This document shows positions 1 through 8,246 of a stretch of DNA of 64,000 bases, in pieces. This stretch comes from JASLEW01 sp035544895 (GTDB lineage Bacteria > Acidobacteriota > Thermoanaerobaculia > Multivoradales > UBA5704): NCBI GenBank assembly GCA_035544895.1, contig DASZZM010000087.1, positions 1 to 64,000 of the forward strand, given 5' to 3'. A program made the position numbers and the translations under genes. Positions within the stretch are counted from its first letter, which is position 1; every line of letters starts with the position of its first letter. Under the pieces are notes generated by a model, which saw nothing but the letters and a program-made list of their open reading frames with translations, did no database searches and was not told where the DNA came from.

Positions 1-124
1 GGGCGTCCCCTTCCCCCCCGGAGGGGAGGGAAGGGGATCGAGGGGTTGCGGGGGGCGATCCGATAGATTGGAGGCCGCCATCGCCAGTTAGCGAGCGCTG
101 TTTCATACTTCGGGGCCGCCCACC
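1..124 (-). repeat. Dispersed G-rich repeat, copy A
   Basis: Its reverse complement matches the element at 54121-54257 almost base for base, including the core CCCCGCAACCCCTCGATCCC and the tail GGGGAAGGGGACGCCC. The plus strand here carries the G-rich side, with five or more runs of three to six G separated by short spacers. It may be truncated by the window edge. It lies immediately upstream of the amidohydrolase gene. It is non-coding, and I see no flanking transposase. Confidence 0.8.
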
Positions 125-233
125 GGCGGTGCCAACTAGAACGAGACTCGCCCGTGCGTCAGGGGTGGAGGGATCCCCGCGCGCTACAATGCGCCGGAAC
201 CACGCTCCGCCGGCTGGCTGGGAGATTGACGCG

Positions 234-2333
234 ATGAGACGAGCCCATGGCAGTCTGATTGGACGCGCCGGATTCCTGCCGGGCGGCCTGATTGGGCGCG
301 CCGGGTCCCTGCCCGGCGCTTTCCTTCTGCTCCTTGCGATACCGCTCGGCACCTGGCTGGCGTGCGGCACGGCGTTGCCGCCGGTGCCTGCGCCGCCCGG
401 CGGCGCCGTCCGATATTCCTTCCTGATCGCTGGCCACCAGGCGGGGCGGGCCACCGCGCGCCCCGGCGCCGGCGGGGAGTGGGCCTTCACCTTCGAGTTC
501 AACGACCGCGGGCGCGGCCCGAACCTGGCCGCGAGCTACGTCTTCGAGGAGCGCGGCACCCCGGTTCACGTCGCGATCACCGGCCAGGACTACTGGAAGG
601 CAGCGGTCGACGAACGTTTCGATGTCGGCGAAGGAAAGGCCACCTGGCAGGACGGGCTGGAGAAGGGAGAGCGGCAGGTGGGCAGCCGTGCCTTCTATCT
701 CATCCGGCAGTCTCTGCCGCAGGAGCTCGGCCTGCTCGCCCGGGCGCTGCTCGCGGCGCGCGGCCGGCTCGACCTGCTGCCCGCGGGAGAGGCGCGCATC
801 GAGAAGGTGGGCGCCACCCAGGTGCAGGGTCCTGGTTTTGCGCGCGGCGTCGACCTCTATGCCATCTCCGGGCTCGGCTTCGATCCGCAGTACGTATGGC
901 TCGATCAGCAGGCGAGCCTGTTCGCGCTCTATAGCTCCTGGAGCGCGACCGTGCTCGAGGGCTGGGAGAGCGCGCTGCCCGAGCTCGCCAAGGTACAAGA
1001 CCGGGTGGAGGCGGCGCGGCAGAGAGGGCTTGCCGGGAAGCTCGCGCACCGCCCGGCCGGCCGCCTGGCGATCAGGGGCGCCCGGCTGTTCGATCCGGCC
1101 AGCGGGCAGAGCAGGCCCGGCATGACGGTGGTCATCGCCGGCAACCGCATCGAGCAGGTGGGCAGCGACGCGGAGGTCCAGATCCCTCCGGGGAGCGCCG
1201 AGGTCATCGAGGCGCGCGGCCGGGCGCTGCTGCCGGGACTCTGGGACATGCACGTGCACCTGTCGGAGGGCGACGGCCTGCTCAACCTGGCGGCCGGCGT
1301 GACCAGCGTGCGCGACATGGCCAACGACATCAATTTCCTGATCGAGCTGCGCCGGCGCTTCGACGCCGGCGAGAGCGTCGGGCCGCGCGTCTTGATGGCC
1401 GGCTTCATCGACGGCCCCGGGCCTTACGCCGGACCCTCCAAGGTGCTGGCGGCGACCGAGGAGGAGGCGCTCGCGGCGGTGGACCGCTATGCAAAGCTGG
1501 GCTATTCGCAGATCAAGCTGTACAGCTCGCTGGACCCGAAGCTCGTGCCGCCGATCGTGGCGCGCGCCCGCGAGCACGGCCTGCGGGTCTCCGGCCACAT
1601 CCCCAACGGCATGACCGCGGAGCAGGCGGTGCGCGCCGGCTTCAACGAGATCCAGCACGCCAACTTCCTGTTCCTCAATTTCATTCCTGGCGTCGACACC
1701 CGCACGCCCGAGCGCTTCACCGCGGTCGCGCAGCACGCCGCGGAGCTGGACTTGAGCTCGCAAGCGGTGCGGGACTTCATCGGCCTGCTCAAGGAGCGGA
1801 GCGTTGCGGTCGACCCGACCCTCAACATCTTCGAGAGGATGTTCACCGACCGGCCGGGGGAGGTCAGCCATGTCTATGCCGCGGTCGCCGACCGCATGCC
1901 GGTACAGGTCCGGCGCGGCCTTCTCGCCGGCGGCCTGCCGGTCCCGGCGGGGATGGACGAGCGTTACCGCCAGTCCTTCCAGGCGATGCTCGAGCTGGTG
2001 CGCGCCCTGCAAGAGGCAGGGATCACGATCGAGGCCGGCACAGACTCGCTCAACGGCTTTTCATTGCACCGCGAGCTCGAGCTCTATGCCGGAGCCGGGA
2101 TTCCGGTTCCCGAGGTGCTGCGCATCGCCACCCTGGGCGCCGCGCGGGTGATGGGCCGCGACAAGGATCTCGGCTCGATCGCGGCGGGCAAGCTGGCCGA
2201 CCTGATCCTGGTCGACGGCGACCCCGCGGCCCGGATCGGCGACATCCGCCGGGTCGTCCTCACCATCAAGGACGGTGTCCTCTTCGATCCCGCCGAGCTC
2301 TACCGTGCGATCGGCGTCAAGCCGGTCGAGTAG
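234..2333 (+). CDS. Secreted amidohydrolase (metal-dependent hydrolase family)
   Basis: The protein has 699 residues. Residues 1-50 contain a hydrophobic export segment (LLLLAIPLGTWLAC). A roughly 250-residue domain of unknown function follows, then an amidohydrolase TIM barrel from about residue 310. Metal ligands visible are the HxH pair at 340/342 (WDMHVHLSEG), a later GHIPNG histidine, QHANF, and the catalytic Asp 604 in AGTDSL. The C-terminal GKLADLILVDGDP is typical of imidazolonepropionase/prolidase-like amidohydrolases. The substrate cannot be assigned. I prefer the ATG at 234 over the one at 129 because the extra 35 residues are low-complexity. Odd feature: the N-terminus contains two tandem copies of a dispersed palindromic repeat (252-315), translated as LIGRAGFLPGG and LIGRAGSLPGA. 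Confidence 0.85.
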   Translation: MRRAHGSLIGRAGFLPGGLIGRAGSLPGAFLLLLAIPLGTWLACGTALPPVPAPPGGAVRYSFLIAGHQAGRATARPGAGGEWAFTFEFNDRGRGPNLAASYVFEERGTPVHVAITGQDYWKAAVDERFDVGEGKATWQDGLEKGERQVGSRAFYLIRQSLPQELGLLARALLAARGRLDLLPAGEARIEKVGATQVQGPGFARGVDLYAISGLGFDPQYVWLDQQASLFALYSSWSATVLEGWESALPELAKVQDRVEAARQRGLAGKLAHRPAGRLAIRGARLFDPASGQSRPGMTVVIAGNRIEQVGSDAEVQIPPGSAEVIEARGRALLPGLWDMHVHLSEGDGLLNLAAGVTSVRDMANDINFLIELRRRFDAGESVGPRVLMAGFIDGPGPYAGPSKVLAATEEEALAAVDRYAKLGYSQIKLYSSLDPKLVPPIVARAREHGLRVSGHIPNGMTAEQAVRAGFNEIQHANFLFLNFIPGVDTRTPERFTAVAQHAAELDLSSQAVRDFIGLLKERSVAVDPTLNIFERMFTDRPGEVSHVYAAVADRMPVQVRRGLLAGGLPVPAGMDERYRQSFQAMLELVRALQEAGITIEAGTDSLNGFSLHRELELYAGAGIPVPEVLRIATLGAARVMGRDKDLGSIAAGKLADLILVDGDPAARIGDIRRVVLTIKDGVLFDPAELYRAIGVKPVE
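252..315 (+). repeat. Two tandem 32-bp palindromic repeat units within coding sequence
   Basis: Two adjacent units start CTGATTGG and contain GCGCCGGGTCCCTGCCCGGC or a close variant. The same unit recurs twice at 3891-3953 and once inverted at 8247-8279. Here it is read in frame in the region encoding the export signal of the amidohydrolase. The palindromic half GCGCCGGG/CCCGGCGC can form an 8-bp stem. Confidence 0.65.
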
Positions 2334-2406
2334 TGGCCCGCGGCCCGTGGCGGAGTGCCGCCTTCGAGGTCCGGCAGCCGAGGTCCCGCCAGCTCGCCGG
2401 GCAGGA

Positions 2407-3792
2407 TCAGTCCGTCACCGCCTCGCGCACGATGTCCGAGGGCTGGGCGGCGCCGAGCTCGCCTTCCCAGCGGGCGACGACGGCGGTGGCGAGACAGTTA
2501 CCGATGACGTTGACCGCCGTGCGCCCCATGTCCATCAGCGCGTCGATCCCCAGCAGGACGAAGATCGGCTCGACCGGAATCTTGAGCGAGGCGGCGGTGC
2601 CGAGGAGGATGACCAGCGCGGCGCGGGGAACCCCGGCGACCCCCTTGCTGGTCACCATCAAAGTGAAGACGATGAAGAGCTGCTCGCCCCAGCCCAAGCT
2701 CATGCCTGCCGCCTGGGCGGCGAAGATGGCGGCCAGGGAGAGATAGATGGCGCTGCCGTCGAGGTTGAAGCTGTAGCCGGTGGGGATGACGAAGGCCACG
2801 ATCTGGCGCGGCACGCCGAACGCCTCCATGGCTTCCATGGCCCTGGGCAGCGCCGCCTCCGAGCTGGTGGTGGCGAAAGCGATCGAGGCGGGCTCGGCGA
2901 CGGCGCGGACGAACTTGCGCACCGGCAGCCGCGCGAGCAGCGCCACCGGCAGCAGCACCAGCAGCAGGAAGGCGATCAGGGCGGCATAGAGGGTGGCGAG
3001 GAGCTGGAGCAGGTTGACCAGCACGCCGACGCCCATGCTGCCCACGGTGTAGGCGATGGCCGCCGCGACCCCGATCGGCGCGAAGAACATGACGACGTTG
3101 GTGAGCTTGAACATCGTGTCGGTGAGGCTCTCGGCGAAGGCCAGCATGGGCCGCCGGCGCCGCTCGTCGAGCAGGCCGAGCGCGATGCCGAAGAGCACGC
3201 TGAAGACGACGATCTGCAGGATCTGCCCCTCGGCCACCGCCTTGGCGACGTTCTCCGGGAAGATGTGCAGGATGATGTCGCTCGGGGTCTGCTTGACGGC
3301 GGGGAGCTGTTCGCCCGCGGGCGGCGGCGGCAGCTTGATGCCGACTCCGGCCCGGCTGATGTTGATCGCCGCCAGACCGATGAACAGCGCCAGAGTGGTG
3401 ACGATCTCGAAGTAGATCAGCGCTTTGAGCCCCATCCGCCCCACCTTCTTGAGGTCGGGGTGCCCGGCGATGCCCACCACCAGCGACCCGAACAGCAGCG
3501 GCGCGATGATGGTCCTGATCAGCCGCAGGAAGATCTGGCTGAGCACTCGGAGATCGACCGCAAAGGCCGGGAAGTCGTTGCCCACCTCGGCCCCGACGAC
3601 GACACCCACGAGGATCCAGGTGGTGAGCGAGCGGCGCGCAACGGCGTAGCCCAGGAGCCCGGCGATCGCCGCCCAGCGCGTTGCCACCAGCATCCAGGCC
3701 GGCGGCGCGAGCCAGCCATAGCGCTGGCCGGCCGCGAGCGCCGCGGCGACCGCGAGCAGCAGCAGGGCCGCGAGCAGGAGCCGGGCTCTCAT
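2407..3792 (-). CDS. Dicarboxylate/amino acid:cation (Na+ or H+) symporter, DAACS/SDF family
   Basis: The 461-residue protein has multiple hydrophobic segments and the signatures of the sodium:dicarboxylate symporter family (PF00375). They are a serine-rich FATTSSEAALP hairpin, a GVAGVP substrate-site stretch, and the DMGRTAVNVIGN motif of the transport helix that binds substrate and cation. It should import C4-dicarboxylates, glutamate or aspartate across the inner membrane. The specific substrate (GltP, DctA or other) is not decided by what I can see. The ATG at 3792 is preferred; a TTG two codons upstream is possible. It converges on the amidohydrolase and has no operon partner. Confidence 0.9.
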   Translation of the reverse strand: MRARLLLAALLLLAVAAALAAGQRYGWLAPPAWMLVATRWAAIAGLLGYAVARRSLTTWILVGVVVGAEVGNDFPAFAVDLRVLSQIFLRLIRTIIAPLLFGSLVVGIAGHPDLKKVGRMGLKALIYFEIVTTLALFIGLAAINISRAGVGIKLPPPPAGEQLPAVKQTPSDIILHIFPENVAKAVAEGQILQIVVFSVLFGIALGLLDERRRRPMLAFAESLTDTMFKLTNVVMFFAPIGVAAAIAYTVGSMGVGVLVNLLQLLATLYAALIAFLLLVLLPVALLARLPVRKFVRAVAEPASIAFATTSSEAALPRAMEAMEAFGVPRQIVAFVIPTGYSFNLDGSAIYLSLAAIFAAQAAGMSLGWGEQLFIVFTLMVTSKGVAGVPRAALVILLGTAASLKIPVEPIFVLLGIDALMDMGRTAVNVIGNCLATAVVARWEGELGAAQPSDIVREAVTD

Positions 3793-3890
3793 CGGCAAGA
3801 GACGCGGCGAGCCGCGACGGGGAGCACGGCCGGGAGTCTAGCCCACATTGCTCATGGAGGCTCGCCGCGCCGTCGTGCCCGGCAATCTGT

Positions 3891-3953
3891 CGGAGGCGCC
3901 GGGTCCCTACCCGGCAATTTGATCGGAGGCGCCGGGTCCCTACCCGGCGCCAG
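3891..3953 (+). repeat. Two tandem copies of the 32-bp palindromic repeat
   Basis: Two adjacent units of 31-32 bases, each ending GCGCCGGGTCCCTACCCGGC, lie between the symporter gene and a decayed gene. They differ from the copies at 252-315 at only a few bases. They are too few and too self-complementary for a CRISPR array. Confidence 0.7.
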
Positions 3954-3956
3954 GGG

Positions 3957-4439
3957 TCAGGGACAGGTGGCGAAGGCGGCGATGTCTTGAAGGGGCGGAA
4001 AGGGCACGCCCGGTGGGTAGCGGTAGGTCTGCTCTTGGCCGGTCGCGGTATCGGTGACGCCCAAGGTGACGCCGACGTTGGTGAGGCCGCCGGCGAAGAC
4101 CCAATACCTGCCGTTGACGCCACAGCCGTTCAGCACCTTGACGACCAGCTCGAGATTCGACGGACTGAAGAACCACAGGGCGCCAGCGGGTCGATGACGA
4201 TGGATATGAGCGCGGAGCTCGTGAGCTGGGATGGAGAAGGGACTGGTGTCCAGGTGGCGCCCCCGTCGTGGGTCGCCAGCACGTTGCCCCCTACTAGCGC
4301 GGCGTAGAGCGTGCCTGCGCCTTGCGGCCCCACGGCGAAGCTGTTGACGGTGGCGGCCGACAGGCCCTGGCTGAGCTTCGACCAGCTCGCGCCGCCGTTC
4401 GCCAGGCCGTAGAAGAACTCGCCGTGCGGCAGCCCGCTC
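3957..4439 (-). pseudogene. Remnant of a secreted protein: BNR/YCF48-like repeats plus C-terminal WFF module
   Basis: Read from 4439 downwards, one frame encodes FFYGLANGGASWSKLSQGLS and NVLATHDGGATWTPVPSP, which look like Asp-box/YCF48-type propeller repeats. At about 4177 the frame breaks. A second frame then encodes LWFFSPSNLELVVKVLNG and VNGRYWVFAGGLTNVGVTL and ends at a TGA at 3957. That second part is the same C-terminal module as the tandem pair in the ELWxxDGT protein at 18337-21915. The module's N-terminal half (CxPxPTRLCL...) is missing, so a deletion or frameshift has fused the two parts. No start codon is apparent and a TAG lies just upstream. I read it as a dead gene fragment. 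Confidence 0.7.
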
Positions 4440-4495
4440 TAGGACGGTACCCACCTAGAGACGAGGTGCCGCGCGGCGCCAACGCAGCGGCGCGC

Positions 4496-5833
4496 CTATT
4501 CCCTCGGCGCGCCGCTGGAGGGAGAAGTGTCCGGGGGGTCGAGGAAGCTGCTAAGGCGGTGGAGCATCTGCTGCACCGACACCCAGACGACGAGCTCGAT
4601 CTGTGCCTCAGGGGAGAGGGCTTCGGCGACCGCGGCGAGGAGCGCCGCCGGCACCACGGCGGGGCTCGGAGAGACCGCCTTCGCCAGCAGGAGCGCCAGA
4701 GCCGCCCCGCCGCCGACCCTGGAGAGCGACGCCAGGGAGCTGCGCACCGCAGCGAGGTCGCCGTCGCTCTCCACCGCGGGCTCCGCGGCGAACCGGGCGA
4801 TTGCCGCGAGCGACTGCTCGGGCAGGAAAGGGTCCATGCGGAGAGCCAACTGCCGCGCCTCGCGGGCGAGACGGTCGTTGCCCACGACGCAGGCATAGAC
4901 CAGGCCGCAGAGCGCCTTGACCCCCAGGCCCAGCCGGCTGGCGGACGCCATCATATTGTCACGCAGGACGGTGGCGATGGCCCTGACCGCCCGCGGGCTC
5001 GCGACCTTGGCGAGCACCGGGAAATCGTGGCCGGTATGGGCAGCGAGGTAGTCCCCCGCCTCAGGCCAGCGCGAAGGCACTCCGCGAGTCCAGGAGCGCT
5101 CGAGCCTGACGGCGGCTGGGACATGGCGCAGGAGAGCCAGCTTGGTGGCCAGGGTGTCCCGGCCGCCGGGGGATGCCTGGAGGGCGGGGTCCGCGGACGT
5201 TTCGGCGGCGACCCGGTGCTTGCCAGGGGTCCAGCCGGTGGGGAGAAGGACGGCGGAGACCTCGCGCACGGAGGCCTCCTCGAGGTCGACCCCCACGGCA
5301 TCCATGAACTTGTTGAGGAAACCCATGAGAGCGATCCCCAGAGCGAGCCCCTCGGTATCGCGAGAGGAGAAGTGACGGAGCAGCTCGTCGCGGTGCTCGC
5401 GCGTGAAGGCGCAGGGGATCTGCGCCAGCGCCTCTGCTGCGGCGACGGCCGCGCCGGCGGCCGGGGACATGTTTCCCGTGAGGGCATCAGGCGGCGCGCC
5501 GCGGCGCAGGGCGAAGGAGCAGGTATGGGCGGTGCAATAGGAGCAGCGGGCCGTCCGGCTGGCGGTGTAGAGGGCCAGTCCGAAAGGCACCACCGGCGGT
5601 CCCCAGCCCCACACCGAGAACGGCAGGTTGAGGAGGTTGCCGACGAGCAGATTGTAGGTGCGGAACCCGGGAGGCCAGATGGCGAGGTAGGAGTCGCAGT
5701 TGGGCACCACCCCGATGAGCACGCGCACAAGCTGGAGGAACGGCATGTACTCGCGAGCGAGCCCCGCGACGTCCACGGCCGCAGGCCGCAGCGATTGAGT
5801 CAGCGTTTCCGCTGCCGTGGCGTCGAGACGCAT
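4496..5833 (-). CDS. AhpD-like / carboxymuconolactone decarboxylase superfamily protein
   Basis: The 445-residue, mostly helical protein has C97-S-Y-C100-T-A-H103, matching the redox CxxC...H site of AhpD-type alkylhydroperoxidases. The second half contains another helical stretch that may be a degenerate repeat of the fold, with only one Cys. Length is well above the 110-200 residues usual for AhpD, so a two-domain member is likely. A peroxidase or thiol-redox role is an inference from the CxxC motif. The open frame continues upstream into AT-rich DNA. I place the start at the ATG at 5833 because a good promoter lies at 5876-5904 and the upstream translation looks random. Confidence 0.6.
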   Translation of the reverse strand: MRLDATAAETLTQSLRPAAVDVAGLAREYMPFLQLVRVLIGVVPNCDSYLAIWPPGFRTYNLLVGNLLNLPFSVWGWGPPVVPFGLALYTASRTARCSYCTAHTCSFALRRGAPPDALTGNMSPAAGAAVAAAEALAQIPCAFTREHRDELLRHFSSRDTEGLALGIALMGFLNKFMDAVGVDLEEASVREVSAVLLPTGWTPGKHRVAAETSADPALQASPGGRDTLATKLALLRHVPAAVRLERSWTRGVPSRWPEAGDYLAAHTGHDFPVLAKVASPRAVRAIATVLRDNMMASASRLGLGVKALCGLVYACVVGNDRLAREARQLALRMDPFLPEQSLAAIARFAAEPAVESDGDLAAVRSSLASLSRVGGGAALALLLAKAVSPSPAVVPAALLAAVAEALSPEAQIELVVWVSVQQMLHRLSSFLDPPDTSPSSGAPRE

Positions 5834-5875
5834 TCTCGCCCCCGCACAAGAGTTTGGCCACTGGGTTTTTATCAA

Positions 5876-5904
5876 GGTGTAGCGCACGTCGACGAATTTG
5901 TCAA
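5876..5904 (-). promoter_or_regulatory. Putative sigma70-type promoter for the AhpD-like gene
   Basis: On the minus strand TTGACA (5904-5899) is followed by exactly 17 bases and TACACC (5881-5876). This lies 43 bases upstream of the ATG at 5833, in a locally AT-rich stretch. Confidence 0.5.
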
Positions 5905-5942
5905 TATATTCATGGACTCCTGTTAATTGTAGAAGTGCAAGC

Positions 5943-6029
5943 ATGTGCAGGTTTGAATATCTTGGTAACATTATGATATCATTTCTAATAGCAGTGATCT
6001 CGACTGTAGTGCTCGTACCGCCGGCTTGA
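5943..6029 (+). CDS. Possible 28-residue hydrophobic small protein
   Basis: ATG at 5943 opens a 28-codon frame whose product has one hydrophobic stretch (IMISFLIAVISTVVLVPP), enough for one membrane segment. It sits in the AT-rich island between the AhpD-like gene and the SGNH remnant, 42 bases before a second small hydrophobic ORF. I see no convincing ribosome-binding site, so it may be chance. Confidence 0.2.
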   Translation: MCRFEYLGNIMISFLIAVISTVVLVPPA

Positions 6030-6071
6030 GCTCGAGGTGTATCGCCAACAACTTGAATCACTTCGGAGACA

Positions 6072-6209
6072 ATGAAGCTTGTCCTCGTGGCGCTCGGCAT
6101 CGCGCTTCTTGGGGCTACAGGGTTGCTGCTTGCGGGTACTGACACGTGGCGACCAATGATCAAAAAACTCTCGCCCTCGCATACCGCAACTACTAGAGGC
6201 GCGATTTGA
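6072..6209 (+). CDS. Possible 45-residue single-span membrane or exported small protein
   Basis: ATG at 6072 follows GGAG at a short spacing. The product begins MKLVLVALGIALLGATGLLL: a short positive N-terminus, a roughly 20-residue hydrophobic core and an AG pair that could be cleaved. A polar tail of about 22 residues follows (DTWRPMIKKLSPSH...). It could be a small membrane protein, or the surviving N-terminus of a larger exported protein whose body is lost. I recognise no family. Confidence 0.35.
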   Translation: MKLVLVALGIALLGATGLLLAGTDTWRPMIKKLSPSHTATTRGAI

Positions 6210-6230
6210 TCGTATTACTGGCAATCATTA

Positions 6231-6640
6231 TTAGTCTTCTATGTGCGCCGGGACAGCGATGGACAATTTAAGAATCATCAGTCCGTAGAGCAGCCGGGCC
6301 GGAGCGCTGCGGCGCAGCCGGAACCCGGTGCTGGCGCGAAACGAGTCGTCGAGGGCCAGGACGTAACCTCCAGCCGCGAGGGGGTGAGAGGAAGCGTCGG
6401 AAGGGAGCGAGGGGTTGCTGGGGGCGATCCGAGCGAGCTGGAGGCCGGGCGCAGGATGAAGTAGGGGCGCGACGGGTCCTGTTCCAGGCGCCGCTCGTTG
6501 TTGCGCACGTCGTTGCCGGTGTAGAAGGCGAGCAAGACCAGGTCGGGCGCGTAGCGCCAGACCTCGTGACGCAGGGTCAGCAGCTCCTGCGCCGTCCCAT
6601 ACCCCGCCACCCCGAAGTTGACCGCCTCGATCCTCCGGCC
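6231..6640 (-). pseudogene. SGNH/GDSL hydrolase remnant interrupted by a dispersed repeat
   Basis: The minus strand encodes VNFGVAGYGTAQELLTLRHE, then WRYAPDLVLLAFYTGNDVRN. This is the block II/III region of SGNH hydrolases of the kind that act on acylated surface polysaccharides. The catalytic N-terminus (GDS motif) is absent. After YFILRP the frame runs into a truncated G-rich repeat (about 6370-6450). Beyond it, another frame resumes hydrolase-like sequence (LALDDSFRASTGFRLRR) and stops at 6231. The gene has lost its 5' end and is disrupted, so it is not functional. Confidence 0.65.
6370..6450 (-). repeat. Dispersed G-rich repeat, diverged or truncated copy F
   Basis: The plus strand reads GCGAGGGGTTGCTGGGGGCG followed by ATCCGAGCGAGCTGGAGGCC. 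This aligns with the GGGGTTGCGGGGGGCGATCC and GGAGGCC segments of copy A. The long G-run half is missing or degenerate. It sits inside the SGNH hydrolase remnant. Confidence 0.6.
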
Positions 6641-6641
6641 G

Positions 6642-6706
6642 GTAGTGCTCTATCAGTGTGGTGCCGGCTCCGAGGCGGCCTGAGCACCACACCGTTAGAG
6701 CGCTAC
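6642..6706. repeat. Imperfect inverted repeat, 23-bp arms
   Basis: The arms at 6642-6664 and 6684-6706 are complementary over 23 bases with three mismatches, around a 19-base GC-rich loop. It lies at the broken 5' edge of the SGNH remnant. Next to it is a short simple stretch of CTGCCC-type repeats (about 6710-6735). Confidence 0.55.
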
Positions 6707-6820
6707 CGCCTGGTCTGCCCGATCTGCCCGGTCTGCCGATCTTCGGATGCCGTGCCTCGACGCCGGCACGCCGGGGGAAGGGGAGGTCCTTGCTTGCCCT
6801 CTCGGGGGCAGGGAGGTCGT

Positions 6821-8152
6821 TCAGTAGAGCGGCTTGAAGAACCAGGAGAAGAGCTCGGTGGCGCGAGTCAACAGGCCGCGCTTCTTCCAGGACTCGTAGG
6901 TGACCTCGCGGCAGTGCTTGAGGTCTTCGGCAAAGGTCGCCTCGAGCCGGGCCGCGACGTCGTGGTCGTAGAAGGCCATGCTCTCCTCGGCGTTCTTGCG
7001 CATCGAGCGCGCGTCGAGGTTGATCGAGCCGATGAGGCTGAAGATGCCGTCGATGACGGCGGTCTTGTTGTGCAGCATCGTATCGGCGTACTCGTAGATC
7101 TTGACGCCGCCTTCGAAGAGATCGCCATAGTGGAGGCGCGAGGCCATGCGCACGAGCTTCACGTCGATGTGGGTGCCGGGCACCATGATCTTCACGTCCA
7201 CGCCGCGCCGCTGGGCGTTGCCGAGGGCGACGCGGATCTGGTCGTCGGGGAGGAAGTAGGCGTTCTGGATGTGGATCGACTTCTCGGCGGACTGGATGGC
7301 CACGTAATAGAGCATCTTGGCCAGCGAGGACGAGTCGCCGCGCGACGCCTTGATCGCCTGCGCTTCCACGCCTCCCGCCGAAGGGATCGCGGGATAGAAC
7401 TTGTCGCCGGCGAGGATCTCTCCCGTCGTAAAGATCCAGTCCTCGCTGAAAATCGCTTGCATCTGCGCCGTGGCGGGGCCGGTCACCCGCACCTGCACGT
7501 CCCGCCACTCGTGCGGGTTGCGGGCGTTGCCGAGCCAGACGTCCTGGATGCCGACGCCGCCGGTGAAGCAGGTCACGCCGTCGACGACCAGGATCTTGCG
7601 GTGCGTCCGCTGGCCGATCTTGTAGAGGCTCCATGGCGTCAGCCGGACGGGGTGGAAGATGCGAGCGTTGACGCCCGCCTTCTTCATCGGCTCGAAGAGC
7701 GATCCGGCCGCGCCTCCGGTGCCGTCCAGCAGCAAGCGCACCTCGACGCCGCGCCGCGCGGCGTCCATCAGCGCGTCGGCGAAGAGATGGCCTGCCCGGT
7801 CGTCCTTGAAGATGTAGGACTCCAGGTTGACCGATGCCTTGGCCTCCCGGATGGCGCCGAGCATGGCGGGAAAGATCGCGTCGCCGTTGTTGAGGATCTC
7901 GGCGCTGTTTCCCCCGACCATCATGTTGCCGAACGTGTCGAGCGAGCGGCGAAATGCCGGGTCCGAGGCCGGGAAGCTGTGGTTGAAGTGATAGAGGCTT
8001 CGCTTTTCTCGGGTGAGGACGGTGCAGCCGGAGGTCTGCGCCAGCACGGCCAATGCCAGCAGGCAGGAGAGGAACCGGCCGCGAGCCTCAGCAACAGACG
8101 GCTTCCATCGGCCGCGCCGCCACTGTGAACTCGACCCCTGGTCTTCGCTCAA
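6821..8152 (-). CDS. Phospholipase D-like / cardiolipin synthase family protein
   Basis: The 443-residue protein carries two HxKxxxxD motifs that define the PLD superfamily: HRKILVVDG in the first half, and HNKTAVIDG followed by GSINLDARS in the second. Cardiolipin synthases and related phosphatidyltransferases have this arrangement. The N-terminus has a hydrophobic stretch ending TSGC at Cys 43, a weak lipobox, so envelope anchoring is likely. Translation from the TTG at 8152 is one option; the true start could be some codons downstream. A cardiolipin or other phosphatidyl-transfer reaction is probable, but secreted PLD nucleases and lipases share the fold. The PAP2 phosphatase just upstream on the same strand also fits lipid metabolism. 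Confidence 0.85.
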   Translation of the reverse strand: MSEDQGSSSQWRRGRWKPSVAEARGRFLSCLLALAVLAQTSGCTVLTREKRSLYHFNHSFPASDPAFRRSLDTFGNMMVGGNSAEILNNGDAIFPAMLGAIREAKASVNLESYIFKDDRAGHLFADALMDAARRGVEVRLLLDGTGGAAGSLFEPMKKAGVNARIFHPVRLTPWSLYKIGQRTHRKILVVDGVTCFTGGVGIQDVWLGNARNPHEWRDVQVRVTGPATAQMQAIFSEDWIFTTGEILAGDKFYPAIPSAGGVEAQAIKASRGDSSSLAKMLYYVAIQSAEKSIHIQNAYFLPDDQIRVALGNAQRRGVDVKIMVPGTHIDVKLVRMASRLHYGDLFEGGVKIYEYADTMLHNKTAVIDGIFSLIGSINLDARSMRKNAEESMAFYDHDVAARLEATFAEDLKHCREVTYESWKKRGLLTRATELFSWFFKPLY

Positions 8153-8246
8153 TTTCGCTGTCCGCCTTGTCTGCCGGAGGCTACTCTACCGCGCCTTCGC
8201 CGAGCTGCACAGAGCATGCCAGACGGGCTCGCGACCGAGTGGCCCA

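Noticed and set aside
3891..3953. Possible CRISPR-like tandem repeats
   Set aside because: There are only two adjacent palindromic units without spacers of regular length, and the same unit occurs elsewhere singly.
2275..3990. Long plus-strand open frame opposite the symporter gene
   Set aside because: It is antisense to a clear transporter gene. The translation is low-complexity, rich in Asp, Gly, His and Gln, as expected from GC-rich codon bias, and it has no domain.
4177..4454. A 165-codon minus-strand gene ending at 3957
   Set aside because: Only the last third resembles a protein module. The upstream part of that frame is shadow, while the matching propeller sequence is in another frame, so I call it a frameshifted remnant.
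5985..6224. 79-codon minus-strand frame in the AT-rich island
   Set aside because: The product is Ser/Arg/Cys-rich without structure or a ribosome-binding site, and overlaps the better plus-strand small ORF.
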